Assembly (NCBI GenBank): GCA_963835555.1
Contig: CAWIGC010000004.1
Coordinates: 1-64,000, forward strand
Length of the DNA stretch: 64,000 nucleotides
Source of the DNA: Sulfopaludibacter sp963835555
GTDB taxonomy: Bacteria > Acidobacteriota > Terriglobia > Bryobacterales > Bryobacteraceae
Direction: 5' to 3'
Made by a program: the position numbers and the translations under genes. The notes below the pieces were generated by a model. The model searched no databases, had not been told where the DNA came from, and was given only the letters and a program-made list of their open reading frames with translations. Below, in pieces: positions 25,899 through 34,286 of the stretch. Numbering within the stretch: position 1 is the stretch's first letter; every line of letters starts with the position of its first letter.

Positions 25899-26290
25899 TG
25901 CCTGGTTTCGGGCGTCCTGCCGCAAGCGCTGCACGGCATCCATCACCGCGGCGCGGTTGCTCAATACGGCGTTACCCAGCGCCTGCGTCCAACCCATATC
26001 CCCAGCCATCATGTTCAGCACCTGGGGCAAAGGCAGTAGCCCGAGTACGCTCGGGTCCCAAGGCAACCGATCGGTCTGAATCGCCTGCGCCAGTTGGGGC
26101 CCGCGCAGGCAGGCATGATGACCGGCCCATGCGATGCCGTCAGGATCTGGGCCAGCAGCGGGTCGGGATACAGGGCCCGCGTTGTGCGATGCCATCCAGT
26201 TGATCCAGGGGAACCGGCGGCGCTGCATACTGCCCCTGCGCTGGATACTGACCAGGCTGGTGGACAGAGTACTCTTAATTTTCTAGTTGA
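25899..26290 (-). pseudogene. DUF3300 protein fragment
   Basis: Three minus-strand frames together give a DUF3300-like sequence: QYAAPPVPLDQLDGIAQ, then ALYPDPLLAQILTAS, then LRGPQLAQAIQTDRLPWDPS and MMAGDMGWTQALGNAVLSN, MDAVQRLRQDARNQ. DUF3300 proteins are exported and normally much longer, with a signal peptide and a low-complexity C-terminus. Here the N-terminus, C-terminus and an internal part are missing and at least two frameshifts are needed. It is a dead remnant abutting the CoA-binding gene. Confidence 0.65.
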
Positions 26291-26344
26291 CAGGTAATCG
26301 TACCCGGAGTCATGATATTCCCAGACTCTTAATTCCTTAGTTGA
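26271..26344 (+). promoter_or_regulatory. Paired 20-bp direct repeats upstream of blaI-like gene
   Basis: ACTCTTAATTTTCTAGTTGA (26271-26290) and ACTCTTAATTCCTTAGTTGA (26325-26344) match at 17 of 20 positions and start 54 bases apart. The second copy abuts the ribosome site GAGGAG before the TTG start. Because BlaI-type repressors usually control their own operon, these are good operator candidates. Confidence 0.5.
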
Positions 26345-26354
26345 GGAGCGTCCG

Positions 26355-26741
26355 TTGGCACGTAAGAAATCGCTGAACCTGACCGACGCCGAGCTTCGCC
26401 TGATGGACGTCATCTGGGAGAAAGGCTCCGCCACGGTCGGCGAGGTAGCCGAAACCCTTCCCAGGGAACTCGGCCTCGCTTACAACACCGTCCTTACCAC
26501 TCTGCGCATCCTGGAAGAGAAAGGTTATCTGGAGCACACCAAGTCGAAAGAAGGCCGCGCCTTCGTGTACCGGGCCCTGGTGGGACGGAACGAAGCCGGG
26601 CGAAACGCCGTACGTTACCTGGTTAGCCGGTTTTTTCGCAACTCGCCCGAGTTGCTGGTCCTGAACCTTCTGGAAGATGAAAACCTGGACGCCAGGGAGT
26701 TGGCCCGCATTCGGGCGCTACTCGCGGAGGATGCGCAATGA
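26355..26741 (+). CDS. BlaI/MecI-family repressor
   Basis: 128 residues from a TTG preceded by GAGGAG. Winged-helix DNA-binding domain (LTDAELRLMDVIWEKGSATV, YNTVLTTLRILEEKGYLEHT) and a C-terminal dimerisation region. BlaI dimers repress operons until a BlaR1-type membrane protease signals. Here the gene overlaps an M56 protease gene as ATGA, giving the usual repressor-sensor pair. No beta-lactamase or penicillin-binding gene is adjacent, so the regulated function is unlikely to be simply antibiotic resistance. Confidence 0.88.
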   Translation: MARKKSLNLTDAELRLMDVIWEKGSATVGEVAETLPRELGLAYNTVLTTLRILEEKGYLEHTKSKEGRAFVYRALVGRNEAGRNAVRYLVSRFFRNSPELLVLNLLEDENLDARELARIRALLAEDAQ

Positions 26742-28330
26742 ACAGTCTCAACTCAGTCTCAGCCGCCATTCTGGGAGCGATACTGAACACCCTGTGGCAG
26801 GCGGCCGCCGCGACCGTGCTGGTGTGGTTGGCCTTGCGCTATACCGGGCTCACCGCCCGGGCGCGCCATCGAATCTGGTGGGGGTGGCTCGCCATCCTGC
26901 TAGTGCTGCCGGCGGCGCCCTCGCTGGTGCGCGCGGGGAAAAACCGGCAGCCGGCACTCATCCAGCAGGCACGGGTGAGTCTGCCGGCCGCCGTTCCTCA
27001 AGCGGTTCTCACGGAAACACCGGCGCGGGTGCAGGTCAAAGCCAAACAGGGCCCGCTGATCGCGCTGGGAATCTGGCTGGCGCTGGTTCTGCTGCAGGCC
27101 GGCCGCCTGGTCTGGAGCTTTCGTCATCTGCGGCGGCTGAAGAGAGAGGCCCAAAGGCCGGCGCGCGAACTATGCGAAAATTTCGATGCCTGGGTGATGG
27201 CCTGCGCGGTGCGTCGCCCGGTGCGCCTGCTGCTGTCCGGCCGCCTGACATCGCCCATGGCCGTAGGATTCCGCCAGCCTGCGGTGATTTTGCCTGAAGC
27301 ACTGCTCGGCAAGTTGAGCGCGGACGATCTGGATCATGTAATCCTTCACGAACTGGCTCACGTGGCCCGCCGCGACGATTGGAGCAACCTGGCGGGCCGT
27401 GTCGCTGCCGCCATCGTAGGTTGGCATCCCGCCGTGGCATGGGTACTGCGCCGCATCGACCGCGAGCGCGAAATCGCCTGCGACGATTGGGTGGTGGCGG
27501 CCACCGGAGCGCCCCGCCCCTACGCCGCCAGCCTGGCGCGCCTGTTCGAACTGTGCTGGACCAGGGATCGGGAAATGCTGGCCACCGGCATGGCCGGCCG
27601 CCGCTCGCAACTCGGCGACCGCATCGAGATGCTGGTGCGGCGCACCGGGGAGGCGGCGCATCGCGGTTCGCTGGCCCGGGTCAGTTTCTGCACCGCGGTC
27701 TTGCTGACGCTGCTGGTGGCCGGCAGCCGCGCGCCCCGGTGGGTGGCTTTCGCCCAGGACGCGCCGCTGCGTACCCTGGCACACCCCGCCGTGTTATTCG
27801 CCAATCCGCAGAGCTTTCTGTCCGCGCTGGTGGCCGCCGGGTACGGAGATCTGCCTGTGGACGATATCATCAACCTGAAGAACCAGGGCATCTCGGCCGA
27901 TTTTCTGCGCGGCGTCAGCCAGGCGGGCTGGGGCAAGCTGAGCGTCCAGCAACTGATCGGTCTCCGCCAGCGCGGCGTTTCGCCCCAGTATCTTCACGAT
28001 ATCCACGAAGCGGGCATTCGCGACCTGAATATTCAGGGTGTGATCGATCTGCGCTCCCGCGGCGTGCAGCCGGAGTTCCCTCGCGAAATCCACGCGCTCG
28101 GCTTCGGGCCTTTTTCCGCCCAGCAGATCATGGATTTCGCCTCCCACGGCGTGCGGCTGGACCTGTTCCGCGCACTCAAGGAAGGCGGCTTTACGCAACT
28201 CGGCCCCAGCGAAATCTTCGATGCGCAGAACAGCGGGTTGCAGGCAGGCAACCTGCGAGAGGCAAAACAGTATGGCGCCAGTCTCAGCCTGAGCCAGATC
28301 ATCAAGCTGAAGCGCGCGGGAGTAATCTGA
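26738..28330 (+). CDS. BlaR1-like M56 membrane metallopeptidase with C-terminal 28-residue repeats
   Basis: 530 residues. Several membrane helices (about 10-35, 45-62, 105-122, and one near 310-330) surround a zinc peptidase domain with HELAH at residues 204-208 and the downstream EREIACDDWVVAATG. Unlike BlaR1/MecR1 there is no C-terminal penicillin-binding sensor. Instead residues about 374-530 consist of about five 28-residue units (IINLKNQGISADFLRGVSQA; IGLRQRGVSPQYLHDIHEAG). The same repeat fills the next protein. The repeats would lie outside the cytoplasm if BlaR1 topology holds. Probable role: sense a signal and cleave or inactivate the BlaI-type repressor. Confidence 0.85.
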   Translation: MNSLNSVSAAILGAILNTLWQAAAATVLVWLALRYTGLTARARHRIWWGWLAILLVLPAAPSLVRAGKNRQPALIQQARVSLPAAVPQAVLTETPARVQVKAKQGPLIALGIWLALVLLQAGRLVWSFRHLRRLKREAQRPARELCENFDAWVMACAVRRPVRLLLSGRLTSPMAVGFRQPAVILPEALLGKLSADDLDHVILHELAHVARRDDWSNLAGRVAAAIVGWHPAVAWVLRRIDREREIACDDWVVAATGAPRPYAASLARLFELCWTRDREMLATGMAGRRSQLGDRIEMLVRRTGEAAHRGSLARVSFCTAVLLTLLVAGSRAPRWVAFAQDAPLRTLAHPAVLFANPQSFLSALVAAGYGDLPVDDIINLKNQGISADFLRGVSQAGWGKLSVQQLIGLRQRGVSPQYLHDIHEAGIRDLNIQGVIDLRSRGVQPEFPREIHALGFGPFSAQQIMDFASHGVRLDLFRALKEGGFTQLGPSEIFDAQNSGLQAGNLREAKQYGASLSLSQIIKLKRAGVI

Positions 28331-29337
28331 TGGACAAATCGTCGATGCTCGTTTGGGGCGGCGTGATTCTCGCCGTGATGATCGGAATCGGACAGGAGTC
28401 CGAGCAATCCTGGAAGCTGCGGCCGAACGGCGGGTCGGATTCGGTGCAATTTACCATTCACCGATTCAAGCCGGGCAACACCTGGACCTGGAGCGATGAA
28501 GTGCCGCTCTCGCGCTTTCACAATCTCCCGGCCAACACCCTGGCGCACGGAGGCCGCGCGGAATTCGAATACGTCACCGACGCCGGCAAACTCCTCTGCA
28601 AGGGGACCTTTTCCTTCCACAGCGGCGCCGGCTCCTTCACCTTCGTGACCAACCCGGAATTCGCCGGTGAACTTCGGAACCTGGGATACAGCTCGCCCAG
28701 CCAGGAACAGGCCTTCGATATGTTGATGTCCAACGTCTCGCTGGAATACGCGCGCGCCGTGCGCGACGCCGGCCTGAATGCGTCCACCGGGCAACTGCTG
28801 GACCTCCGCCATCACGGCGTCAACGCCGAATTCCTGCGCGACTTGAAAAACGAGGGCTTCGACTTTACCGCGGCCGACGTCATCCAGTTGCGCGATCATG
28901 GCGTGAATACCGATTTCCTCCGCGACCTCAAGCGCGCGGACTACGACCTGACCGCCGGCCAGATTGTCCAACTGCGCGATCACGGCGTGGACGCCGGATT
29001 TGTGCGCGATTTGAAGAGTCTCGGCCTGCATCCGCACGCGTCCGATATCGTGCGTCTCCGGGACCACGGAGTCCCCGCCGATTATCTCGGAGATCTGCAG
29101 ACCGCCGGCTATAGCGCATTGGCCGCCGACCAGATCATCGCCCTGCGTGACCATGGAGTGCCGGCAAATTTCATTCAGCAGGCGCGCGACTTGGGCTACA
29201 AATTCACCGCCCAGGAGCTGATTGGCCTCCATGATCACGGAGTTTCGGCCGACTACCTGAAGACGTTGAAGGAATCCGGCATCCGTCCCCTGACTGCCGA
29301 ACAGATCCAAAAACTCCGCGAGCACGGCGTGGAATAA
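28330..29337 (+). CDS. Exported 28-residue-repeat protein, partner of M56 sensor
   Basis: 335 residues. The ATG overlaps the sensor stop (TGATG). An N-terminal hydrophobic segment (SSMLVWGGVILAVMIGIG) may be a signal peptide or anchor. Residues about 25-125 form a non-repeat domain, and about 140-335 hold seven repeats with consensus IxLRDHGVxADFLRDLKxAGYxLTA. The periodicity, with regularly spaced Leu and Gly-Val, suggests stacked helical pairs. No family with a known function was recognised beyond the same repeats in the sensor encoded just upstream. It may be a ligand-binding co-sensor or a decoy that competes for the sensor's own repeats; this is inference. Confidence 0.75.
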   Translation: MDKSSMLVWGGVILAVMIGIGQESEQSWKLRPNGGSDSVQFTIHRFKPGNTWTWSDEVPLSRFHNLPANTLAHGGRAEFEYVTDAGKLLCKGTFSFHSGAGSFTFVTNPEFAGELRNLGYSSPSQEQAFDMLMSNVSLEYARAVRDAGLNASTGQLLDLRHHGVNAEFLRDLKNEGFDFTAADVIQLRDHGVNTDFLRDLKRADYDLTAGQIVQLRDHGVDAGFVRDLKSLGLHPHASDIVRLRDHGVPADYLGDLQTAGYSALAADQIIALRDHGVPANFIQQARDLGYKFTAQELIGLHDHGVSADYLKTLKESGIRPLTAEQIQKLREHGVE

Positions 29338-29349
29338 ACCGGCCGCCGC

Positions 29350-31296
29350 CTACTTCTCGTGGACGTCTTCCAGATAGGTGTAGCCGTGCAGGCCCTCTTC
29401 GTAAAACTTCAGCAGGGAGCCCGATTCTTCGTAGGTGAGCCGCCCCTCGCGCAGGGCCGCTTCCACATCGCGCCGCAGCATCTGCACCAGGCTGTCGCTG
29501 GAGAACTGCACGTAGTTCAATACCTCGCGCACCGTGTCGCCTTTGATGACCGAATCCAGAATCACTTCTCCGGTAGGGCCCAGTCGCACGTGAACGGCAT
29601 TGGTGTCGCCGAACAGATTGTGCAGGTCGCCTAGAATCTCCTGGTAGGCGCCCAGCAGGAAGGTGCCCAGATAATAATCGCCGCCGTCGAAAGAATGCAG
29701 CAGGAGCGTCTTCTTCACATCGCGCCGGTCGATAAACGCGTCCACCTTGCCGTCGGAATCGCAGGTGATGTCGCCCAGCACCGCGGGATGCGTGGGCTCC
29801 TCGCCCAGGCGATGGATGGGCATAATTGGAAACAGTTGCTTGATGGCCCAACTGTCCGGCATACTCTGAAACAGCGAGAAGTTGCAGAAGTAGGTGTCGG
29901 AGAGCATGGCGTCGATCCCCTCCAGTTCTTCGGGAAAATAGTCGAGGTCTCGCGCCTGCTTCTGAATCTTGCGGAGGATCCCCCAGTACAGGTTTTCGGC
30001 GATGCAGCGCTGCTCCAGGGAAAGGTAGCCCAGGCTGAACAGGTTCAGACCCTGGTCGAGCGCCTGCTGCGCGTCGTGGTAGCTTTCCAGCAGGTTCTTG
30101 GCGGACAACGACCGGTAGGTTTCCTGCAGATCGATCAGCGGCTGCTCGGCGTCCGGAGGCGGTTCGCCGGGAAGTTCGGATTCGCCCATTCCGGCCACGC
30201 CCAGAACGTTGAACACCAGCACGCTGTGGTACGCCGCGATGGCCCTTCCGCTCTCGGTCACGATGGTCGGATGCGCCACGCCCACTTCGTCGCACACGTT
30301 CTGCACGTGGTAGATCACATCGTTGGCGTATTCCTGCAACGTATAGTTGACGCTGGATTCGAAGTCCGTCTGCGAGCCGTCGTAGTCGATACCCAGGCCG
30401 CCGCCCACGTCCAGGTACTTCAACCCCGCGCCGGCGCGCGCCAGATCGACATACACGCGCACGGCTTCATTCACCGCGCCTTTGATCTGGCGGATATTGG
30501 TGATCTGGCTGCCCAGATGGAAGTGCAGCAGGTTCAGGCAGTCGGACATGCCGAGGTCCTTCAGTTCCTGCAGCGCGCGCATGGCTTCGGTTACCGACAG
30601 GCCAAACTTGGACCGGAACCCGCCCGAAGATTTCCAGCGGCCCGAACCCCGGCTCGCCAGCTTGACCCGCAGGCCGATCATCGGGCGCACACCCGCGCGC
30701 GCGCTGTACTTCAAAATAAGGTGCAGTTCGGTGTATTTCTCCACCACCGGGATGATATGGCGGCCCACCTTCTGCGCCAGCATCGCCATCTCGATGTACT
30801 CGTCGTCCTTGAAGCCGTTGCAGATGATCGGCGTTTCGTTATCCGCCAGGGCCATCACGGCCATCAGTTCGGGTTTGGAGCCGGCCTCCAAACCGAATTT
30901 GAAGGGTTTGCCGAACTCCAGAACCTCTTCTACCACCTGCCGCTGCTGGTTGACTTTGATGGGATACACGCAGCAGTAGTTGCCCTGGTAATGGTGCTCG
31001 GCAATGGCCGTGTCGAAGGCGCTGTGCAGTTCCCCCAGGCGGTGCTTGAGAATATCGGCGAAGCGGATCAGAATAGGCAGATCGATGCCGCGGAGTACCA
31101 GCGTATCCACCAGCTCTTTGAGGTCGATCGAACGGGCGGCCTCTTTCTCCGGGTGCACGCGCACATGCCCGTTCTCGCCGACCGAAAAATAGCCTTTGCC
31201 CCAACTGGCGACATCGTAGAAGTCGCTGGCGACTGACGGGGTCCACCGTTCCGTAGGCTCGACTACGACCGAGCTCTTGCGGCCATTTTTTTCCAA
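29350..31296 (-). CDS. speA: Biosynthetic arginine decarboxylase
   Basis: 648 residues, the usual SpeA length. PLP enzyme converting arginine to agmatine for polyamine synthesis. Seen: PLP lysine K114 in CVYPIKVNQQRQVVEEVLEF, LLHFHLGSQITNI, the Gly-rich YLDVGGGLGIDYDGS, ESGRAIAAYHSVLV and the C-terminal active-site region LGDITCDSDGKVDAFID. The TTG start has GGAGA upstream and begins MEKNGRKSS. Single gene; neighbours are unrelated. Confidence 0.93.
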   Translation of the reverse strand: MEKNGRKSSVVVEPTERWTPSVASDFYDVASWGKGYFSVGENGHVRVHPEKEAARSIDLKELVDTLVLRGIDLPILIRFADILKHRLGELHSAFDTAIAEHHYQGNYCCVYPIKVNQQRQVVEEVLEFGKPFKFGLEAGSKPELMAVMALADNETPIICNGFKDDEYIEMAMLAQKVGRHIIPVVEKYTELHLILKYSARAGVRPMIGLRVKLASRGSGRWKSSGGFRSKFGLSVTEAMRALQELKDLGMSDCLNLLHFHLGSQITNIRQIKGAVNEAVRVYVDLARAGAGLKYLDVGGGLGIDYDGSQTDFESSVNYTLQEYANDVIYHVQNVCDEVGVAHPTIVTESGRAIAAYHSVLVFNVLGVAGMGESELPGEPPPDAEQPLIDLQETYRSLSAKNLLESYHDAQQALDQGLNLFSLGYLSLEQRCIAENLYWGILRKIQKQARDLDYFPEELEGIDAMLSDTYFCNFSLFQSMPDSWAIKQLFPIMPIHRLGEEPTHPAVLGDITCDSDGKVDAFIDRRDVKKTLLLHSFDGGDYYLGTFLLGAYQEILGDLHNLFGDTNAVHVRLGPTGEVILDSVIKGDTVREVLNYVQFSSDSLVQMLRRDVEAALREGRLTYEESGSLLKFYEEGLHGYTYLEDVHEK

Positions 31297-31368
31297 CGCG
31301 CTTCTCCTTACTGACGGGCTAAACTTTCAGTTTCCTTCGAAATGCCGGAAGGGGCAAGGAAAAATTGA

Positions 31369-31638
31369 TTACGAAGGGTTAACGGACCCTATGACAACCC
31401 AGTCCACTCTTCGATCTCCACAGCGGCGGCCCAGCAGAGCCTCAACCTCCCGGATCGTAAACCGAAGCTGCCCCACTGAGAACTCCAGGTTGGAAGGGAT
31501 CGCGAGCCGGTGCTGGCCGATGGTCATAAACTGATGGCGCGTGCCGGAATAGGGGCCGGTAAATCCCAACCTGACCAGCCGCCTGACAAAATCCGCCCGC
31601 TTACAGGGTGTCCACCGGCTCAAGTGTCGGCTCCCCAT
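31369..31638 (-). CDS. hicA: HicA-like mRNA interferase toxin
   Basis: 89 residues. HicA double-stranded RNA-binding-like fold: KRADFVRRLVRLGFTGPYSG, the catalytic-type His in GTRHQFMTIG, and HRLAIPSN. HicA toxins cleave mRNA when not bound by HicB. The start lies inside the preceding gene (38-base overlap); a TTG at 31623 is an alternative. The C-terminal 20 residues are not typical of the family, so activity is uncertain. Confidence 0.75.
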   Translation of the reverse strand: MGSRHLSRWTPCKRADFVRRLVRLGFTGPYSGTRHQFMTIGQHRLAIPSNLEFSVGQLRFTIREVEALLGRRCGDRRVDWVVIGSVNPS

Positions 31639-31873
31639 TCAGATCGATATCATTAATCACGGGAAGCCGGTGGCGAAGCTTGAGCCCGAGCAGGAGCCAT
31701 TCCTCCAGCGTGGATCTCAGTTCCCGCTCACAACCGGGCAGTGTTGACGCCAGCGCCACGACACCCGGGCAGGCGGGGATGCGAGCCGCGAACGTTCCGT
31801 CGTCCAGCTTGTCGTTCTCTGCCTGTTCCAAGGCCTGCTGCACATACTCCGTCAAAATGTATCGCCGGTCCAC
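31601..31873 (-). CDS. hicB: HicB-like antitoxin
   Basis: 90 residues with the HicB-type core: LTEYVQQALEQAENDKLDDG, TFAARIPACPGVVAL, ERELRSTLEEWLLLGLKLR and PVINDIDLN. HicB neutralises HicA by covering its active site. No separate DNA-binding domain is visible, so autoregulation would need an external factor. Translationally coupled to the downstream toxin by overlap. The order antitoxin then toxin is the reverse of classical hicAB but frequent for this subfamily. Confidence 0.75.
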   Translation of the reverse strand: MDRRYILTEYVQQALEQAENDKLDDGTFAARIPACPGVVALASTLPGCERELRSTLEEWLLLGLKLRHRLPVINDIDLNGEPTLEPVDTL

Positions 31874-31964
31874 ACTGCACCTCTACCTGCGATGATATCA
31901 GGCCATCGTTCGCCCCGCGTCTGCACCCTTTCACCCCGCTTCCGCATCCATTAAATACGCAATC

Positions 31965-31993
31965 TTGACTAAAAAGTACGGATTAGCTAATCT
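31965..31993 (+). promoter_or_regulatory. Sigma70 promoter of the suf operon with small palindrome
   Basis: TTGACT (31965-31970), a 17-base spacer and TAATCT (31988-31993) match the vegetative consensus well, 34 bases before sufB. The palindrome ACT-AAAA-AGT overlaps the -35 end and spacer, a position where an Rrf2-type Fe-S repressor encoded at the operon end could act. Operator status is inference. Confidence 0.6.
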
Positions 31994-32026
31994 GATGACA
32001 GAAGAACAGCTTAGGAGCAAGTTCAG

Positions 32027-33475
32027 GTGAGCGATTCCACCAACACCATCGAGACCTTTGCGAATCAGGAGTATAAGTGGGGATTCGTCACGGATATCGA
32101 ATCCGAATCCATCCCACGGGGCCTGAGCGAAGACGTCATCCGGCTCATTTCCGCCAAGAAACAGGAACCGGAGTGGCTCCTGGAATGGCGCCTGAAGGCC
32201 TACCGCCATTGGCTCACCATGACGGAGCCCACGTGGGCAAACATCCACTACCCGAAGATCGACTACAACGACATCATTTATTACGCCGCGCCCAAGAAAA
32301 AGGGCGATGGCCCCAAGAGCCTCGACGATGTCGATCCGGAACTGCTCAAGACTTACGAAAAGCTCGGCATTCCGCTCCAGGAGCGGGCGATTCTGGCGGG
32401 CGTGGCCGTCGATGCGGTATTCGACAGCGTCTCGGTCGCGACCACATTCAAGGCGAAACTGGCCGATCTCGGGATCATCTTCGGTTCCTTCTCCGAGGCC
32501 GTCCGCGAGCACCCCGACCTCGTCCGAAAGTATCTGGGCTCGGTAGTCCCCACATCGGACAACTTCTTCGCCGCGCTGAATTCGGCCGTCTTTAGCGATG
32601 GTTCCTTCTGCTATGTGCCCAAGGGCGTGCGCTGCCCCATGGAACTATCCACCTATTTCCGCATTAATGCCAAGGACACCGGCCAGTTCGAGCGCACCCT
32701 GATCGTGGCTGATGAAGGCGCGTATGTGAGTTATCTGGAAGGCTGCACGGCCCCCATGCGCGACACCAATCAGTTGCATGCGGCGGTGGTCGAGCTGGTG
32801 GCGCTGGATAACGCCCAGATCAAATATTCCACGGTGCAGAACTGGTATCCCGGCGATAAAGAAGGCAAGGGCGGAATCTACAACTTCGTGACCAAGCGCG
32901 GCGCCTGCCGCGGCGTGAATTCGAAGATTTCGTGGACGCAGGTGGAAACCGGATCCGCCATCACGTGGAAGTATCCAAGCTGCCTGCTGATTGGCGACAA
33001 CTCCGTGGGCGAATTCTACTCCGTGGCCCTGACCAATAACTGGCAGCAGGCCGATACGGGCACCAAGATGATCCACATCGGGAAGAACACCACTTCCACG
33101 ATCGTCTCCAAGGGCATCTCGGCGGGACATGGACAGAATACCTATCGCGGCGGCGTGAAGATGCTGAAGTCCGCCACCGGCGCGCGCAACTATTCGCAGT
33201 GCGATTCGCTGCTGTTGGGCGATCAATGCGGCGCGCACACGTTCCCGTACCTGGAAGTGAAGAACACGTCGTCGCAGGTGGAGCATGAGGCGTCCACCAG
33301 CAAGATCGGCGAAGACCAGATTTTCTACTGCCGGCAGCGCGGCATCTCCACCGAAGACGCGGTCTCGATGATCGTGCATGGCTTCTGTAAGGAAGTGTTC
33401 CGCGAGTTGCCCATGGAGTTTGCCGTGGAAGCACAAAAGCTGCTGGGCGTCAGTTTGGAAGGAAGCGTCGGGTAA
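32027..33475 (+). CDS. sufB: Fe-S cluster assembly scaffold SufB
   Basis: 482 residues. SufB with SufC and SufD forms the SufBC2D scaffold on which Fe-S clusters are built. Seen: KWGFVTDIESESIPRGLSED at the N-terminus, YVPKGVRCPMELSTYFRIN, the helical-barrel core with KIEQV-type C-terminal segment EHEASTSKIGEDQIFYCRQR and ending LPMEFAVEAQKLLGVSLEGS. Starts with GTG after AGGAG. First gene of the operon sufB-C-D-S-U-T-rrf2. Confidence 0.95.
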   Translation: MSDSTNTIETFANQEYKWGFVTDIESESIPRGLSEDVIRLISAKKQEPEWLLEWRLKAYRHWLTMTEPTWANIHYPKIDYNDIIYYAAPKKKGDGPKSLDDVDPELLKTYEKLGIPLQERAILAGVAVDAVFDSVSVATTFKAKLADLGIIFGSFSEAVREHPDLVRKYLGSVVPTSDNFFAALNSAVFSDGSFCYVPKGVRCPMELSTYFRINAKDTGQFERTLIVADEGAYVSYLEGCTAPMRDTNQLHAAVVELVALDNAQIKYSTVQNWYPGDKEGKGGIYNFVTKRGACRGVNSKISWTQVETGSAITWKYPSCLLIGDNSVGEFYSVALTNNWQQADTGTKMIHIGKNTTSTIVSKGISAGHGQNTYRGGVKMLKSATGARNYSQCDSLLLGDQCGAHTFPYLEVKNTSSQVEHEASTSKIGEDQIFYCRQRGISTEDAVSMIVHGFCKEVFRELPMEFAVEAQKLLGVSLEGSVG

Positions 33476-33496
33476 GACAGGCCTCCCGGCCTGTCT
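33475..33496. repeat. Hairpin between sufB and sufC
   Basis: Arms AGACAGGCC and GGCCTGTCT with a TCCC loop begin at the last base of the sufB stop. It shares its arm sequence with 4791-4812. Inside an operon it could adjust relative sufB/sufC mRNA levels or be a dispersed repeat copy. Confidence 0.6.
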
Positions 33497-33512
33497 CAGG
33501 AAAGTGATCGGA

Positions 33513-34286
33513 ATGGCATTACTTGAAATCAAAGATCTGCACGCCAAAGTTGGCGATCGTGAAATTCTGAAGGGCATCTCGCTCACCATCAATCCGGGTG
33601 AAGTGCACGCGATTATGGGACCGAACGGTTCCGGCAAGAGCACACTGGCCCAAGTGCTGAGCGGACGCGAACTGTACGTGGTGACCGGCGGTCAGGTCAT
33701 CTATCAGGGCAAGGACCTGCTCGAAATGTCGCCGGAAGACCGCGCGCGGGCGGGCATATTCCTGGCGTTCCAATATCCGGTGGAAATTCCCGGCGTCAGC
33801 AATATGTACTTCCTGAAAGCCGCGCTGAACACCATCCGCAAAGCCCAGGGGCTGGAAGAATTGGACGCCATCGATTTCCTGAATCTGGTGCGCGAGAAGA
33901 TGAAGCTCATGGAGATGGACCAGGCGCTGCTGAACCGTCCCGTGAACACCGGCTTCTCCGGCGGGGAAAAGAAGCGCAACGAGATTTTCCAGATGGCCGT
34001 GCTGGAACCGAGACTGGCTATTCTGGACGAGACCGATTCCGGCCTCGATATTGACGCGCTCCGTGCCGTGGCGGGCGGCGTGAACGCCCTGCGCAGCCCC
34101 GAGCGGTCGATGATCGTCGTGACGCACTATCAGCGCCTGCTGAATTACATCGTTCCGGACTTCGTCCATGTGCTGTCGCAGGGCCGCATCGTCAAATCGG
34201 GCGGCAAGGAATTGGCGCTCGAGTTGGAAGAGAGCGGATACGCCGGTCTGGGCATCGAAGACGATGAAGAGGTCGCCGCGGTATGA
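33513..34286 (+). CDS. sufC: Fe-S assembly ATPase SufC
   Basis: 257 residues. Soluble ABC ATPase driving SufBC2D rearrangement. Walker A (MGPNGSGKST), Q-loop region (FLAFQYPVEIPG, typical of SufC), ABC signature (FSGGEKKRNE), Walker B (LAILDETDSG, with the SufC-type Asp-Glu-Thr) and switch His (VVTHYQR) are all present. The ATG at 33513 starts at the conserved LLEIKDLHAKVGD; longer upstream readings run into sufB. Stop overlaps sufD by four bases. Confidence 0.95.
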   Translation: MALLEIKDLHAKVGDREILKGISLTINPGEVHAIMGPNGSGKSTLAQVLSGRELYVVTGGQVIYQGKDLLEMSPEDRARAGIFLAFQYPVEIPGVSNMYFLKAALNTIRKAQGLEELDAIDFLNLVREKMKLMEMDQALLNRPVNTGFSGGEKKRNEIFQMAVLEPRLAILDETDSGLDIDALRAVAGGVNALRSPERSMIVVTHYQRLLNYIVPDFVHVLSQGRIVKSGGKELALELEESGYAGLGIEDDEEVAAV

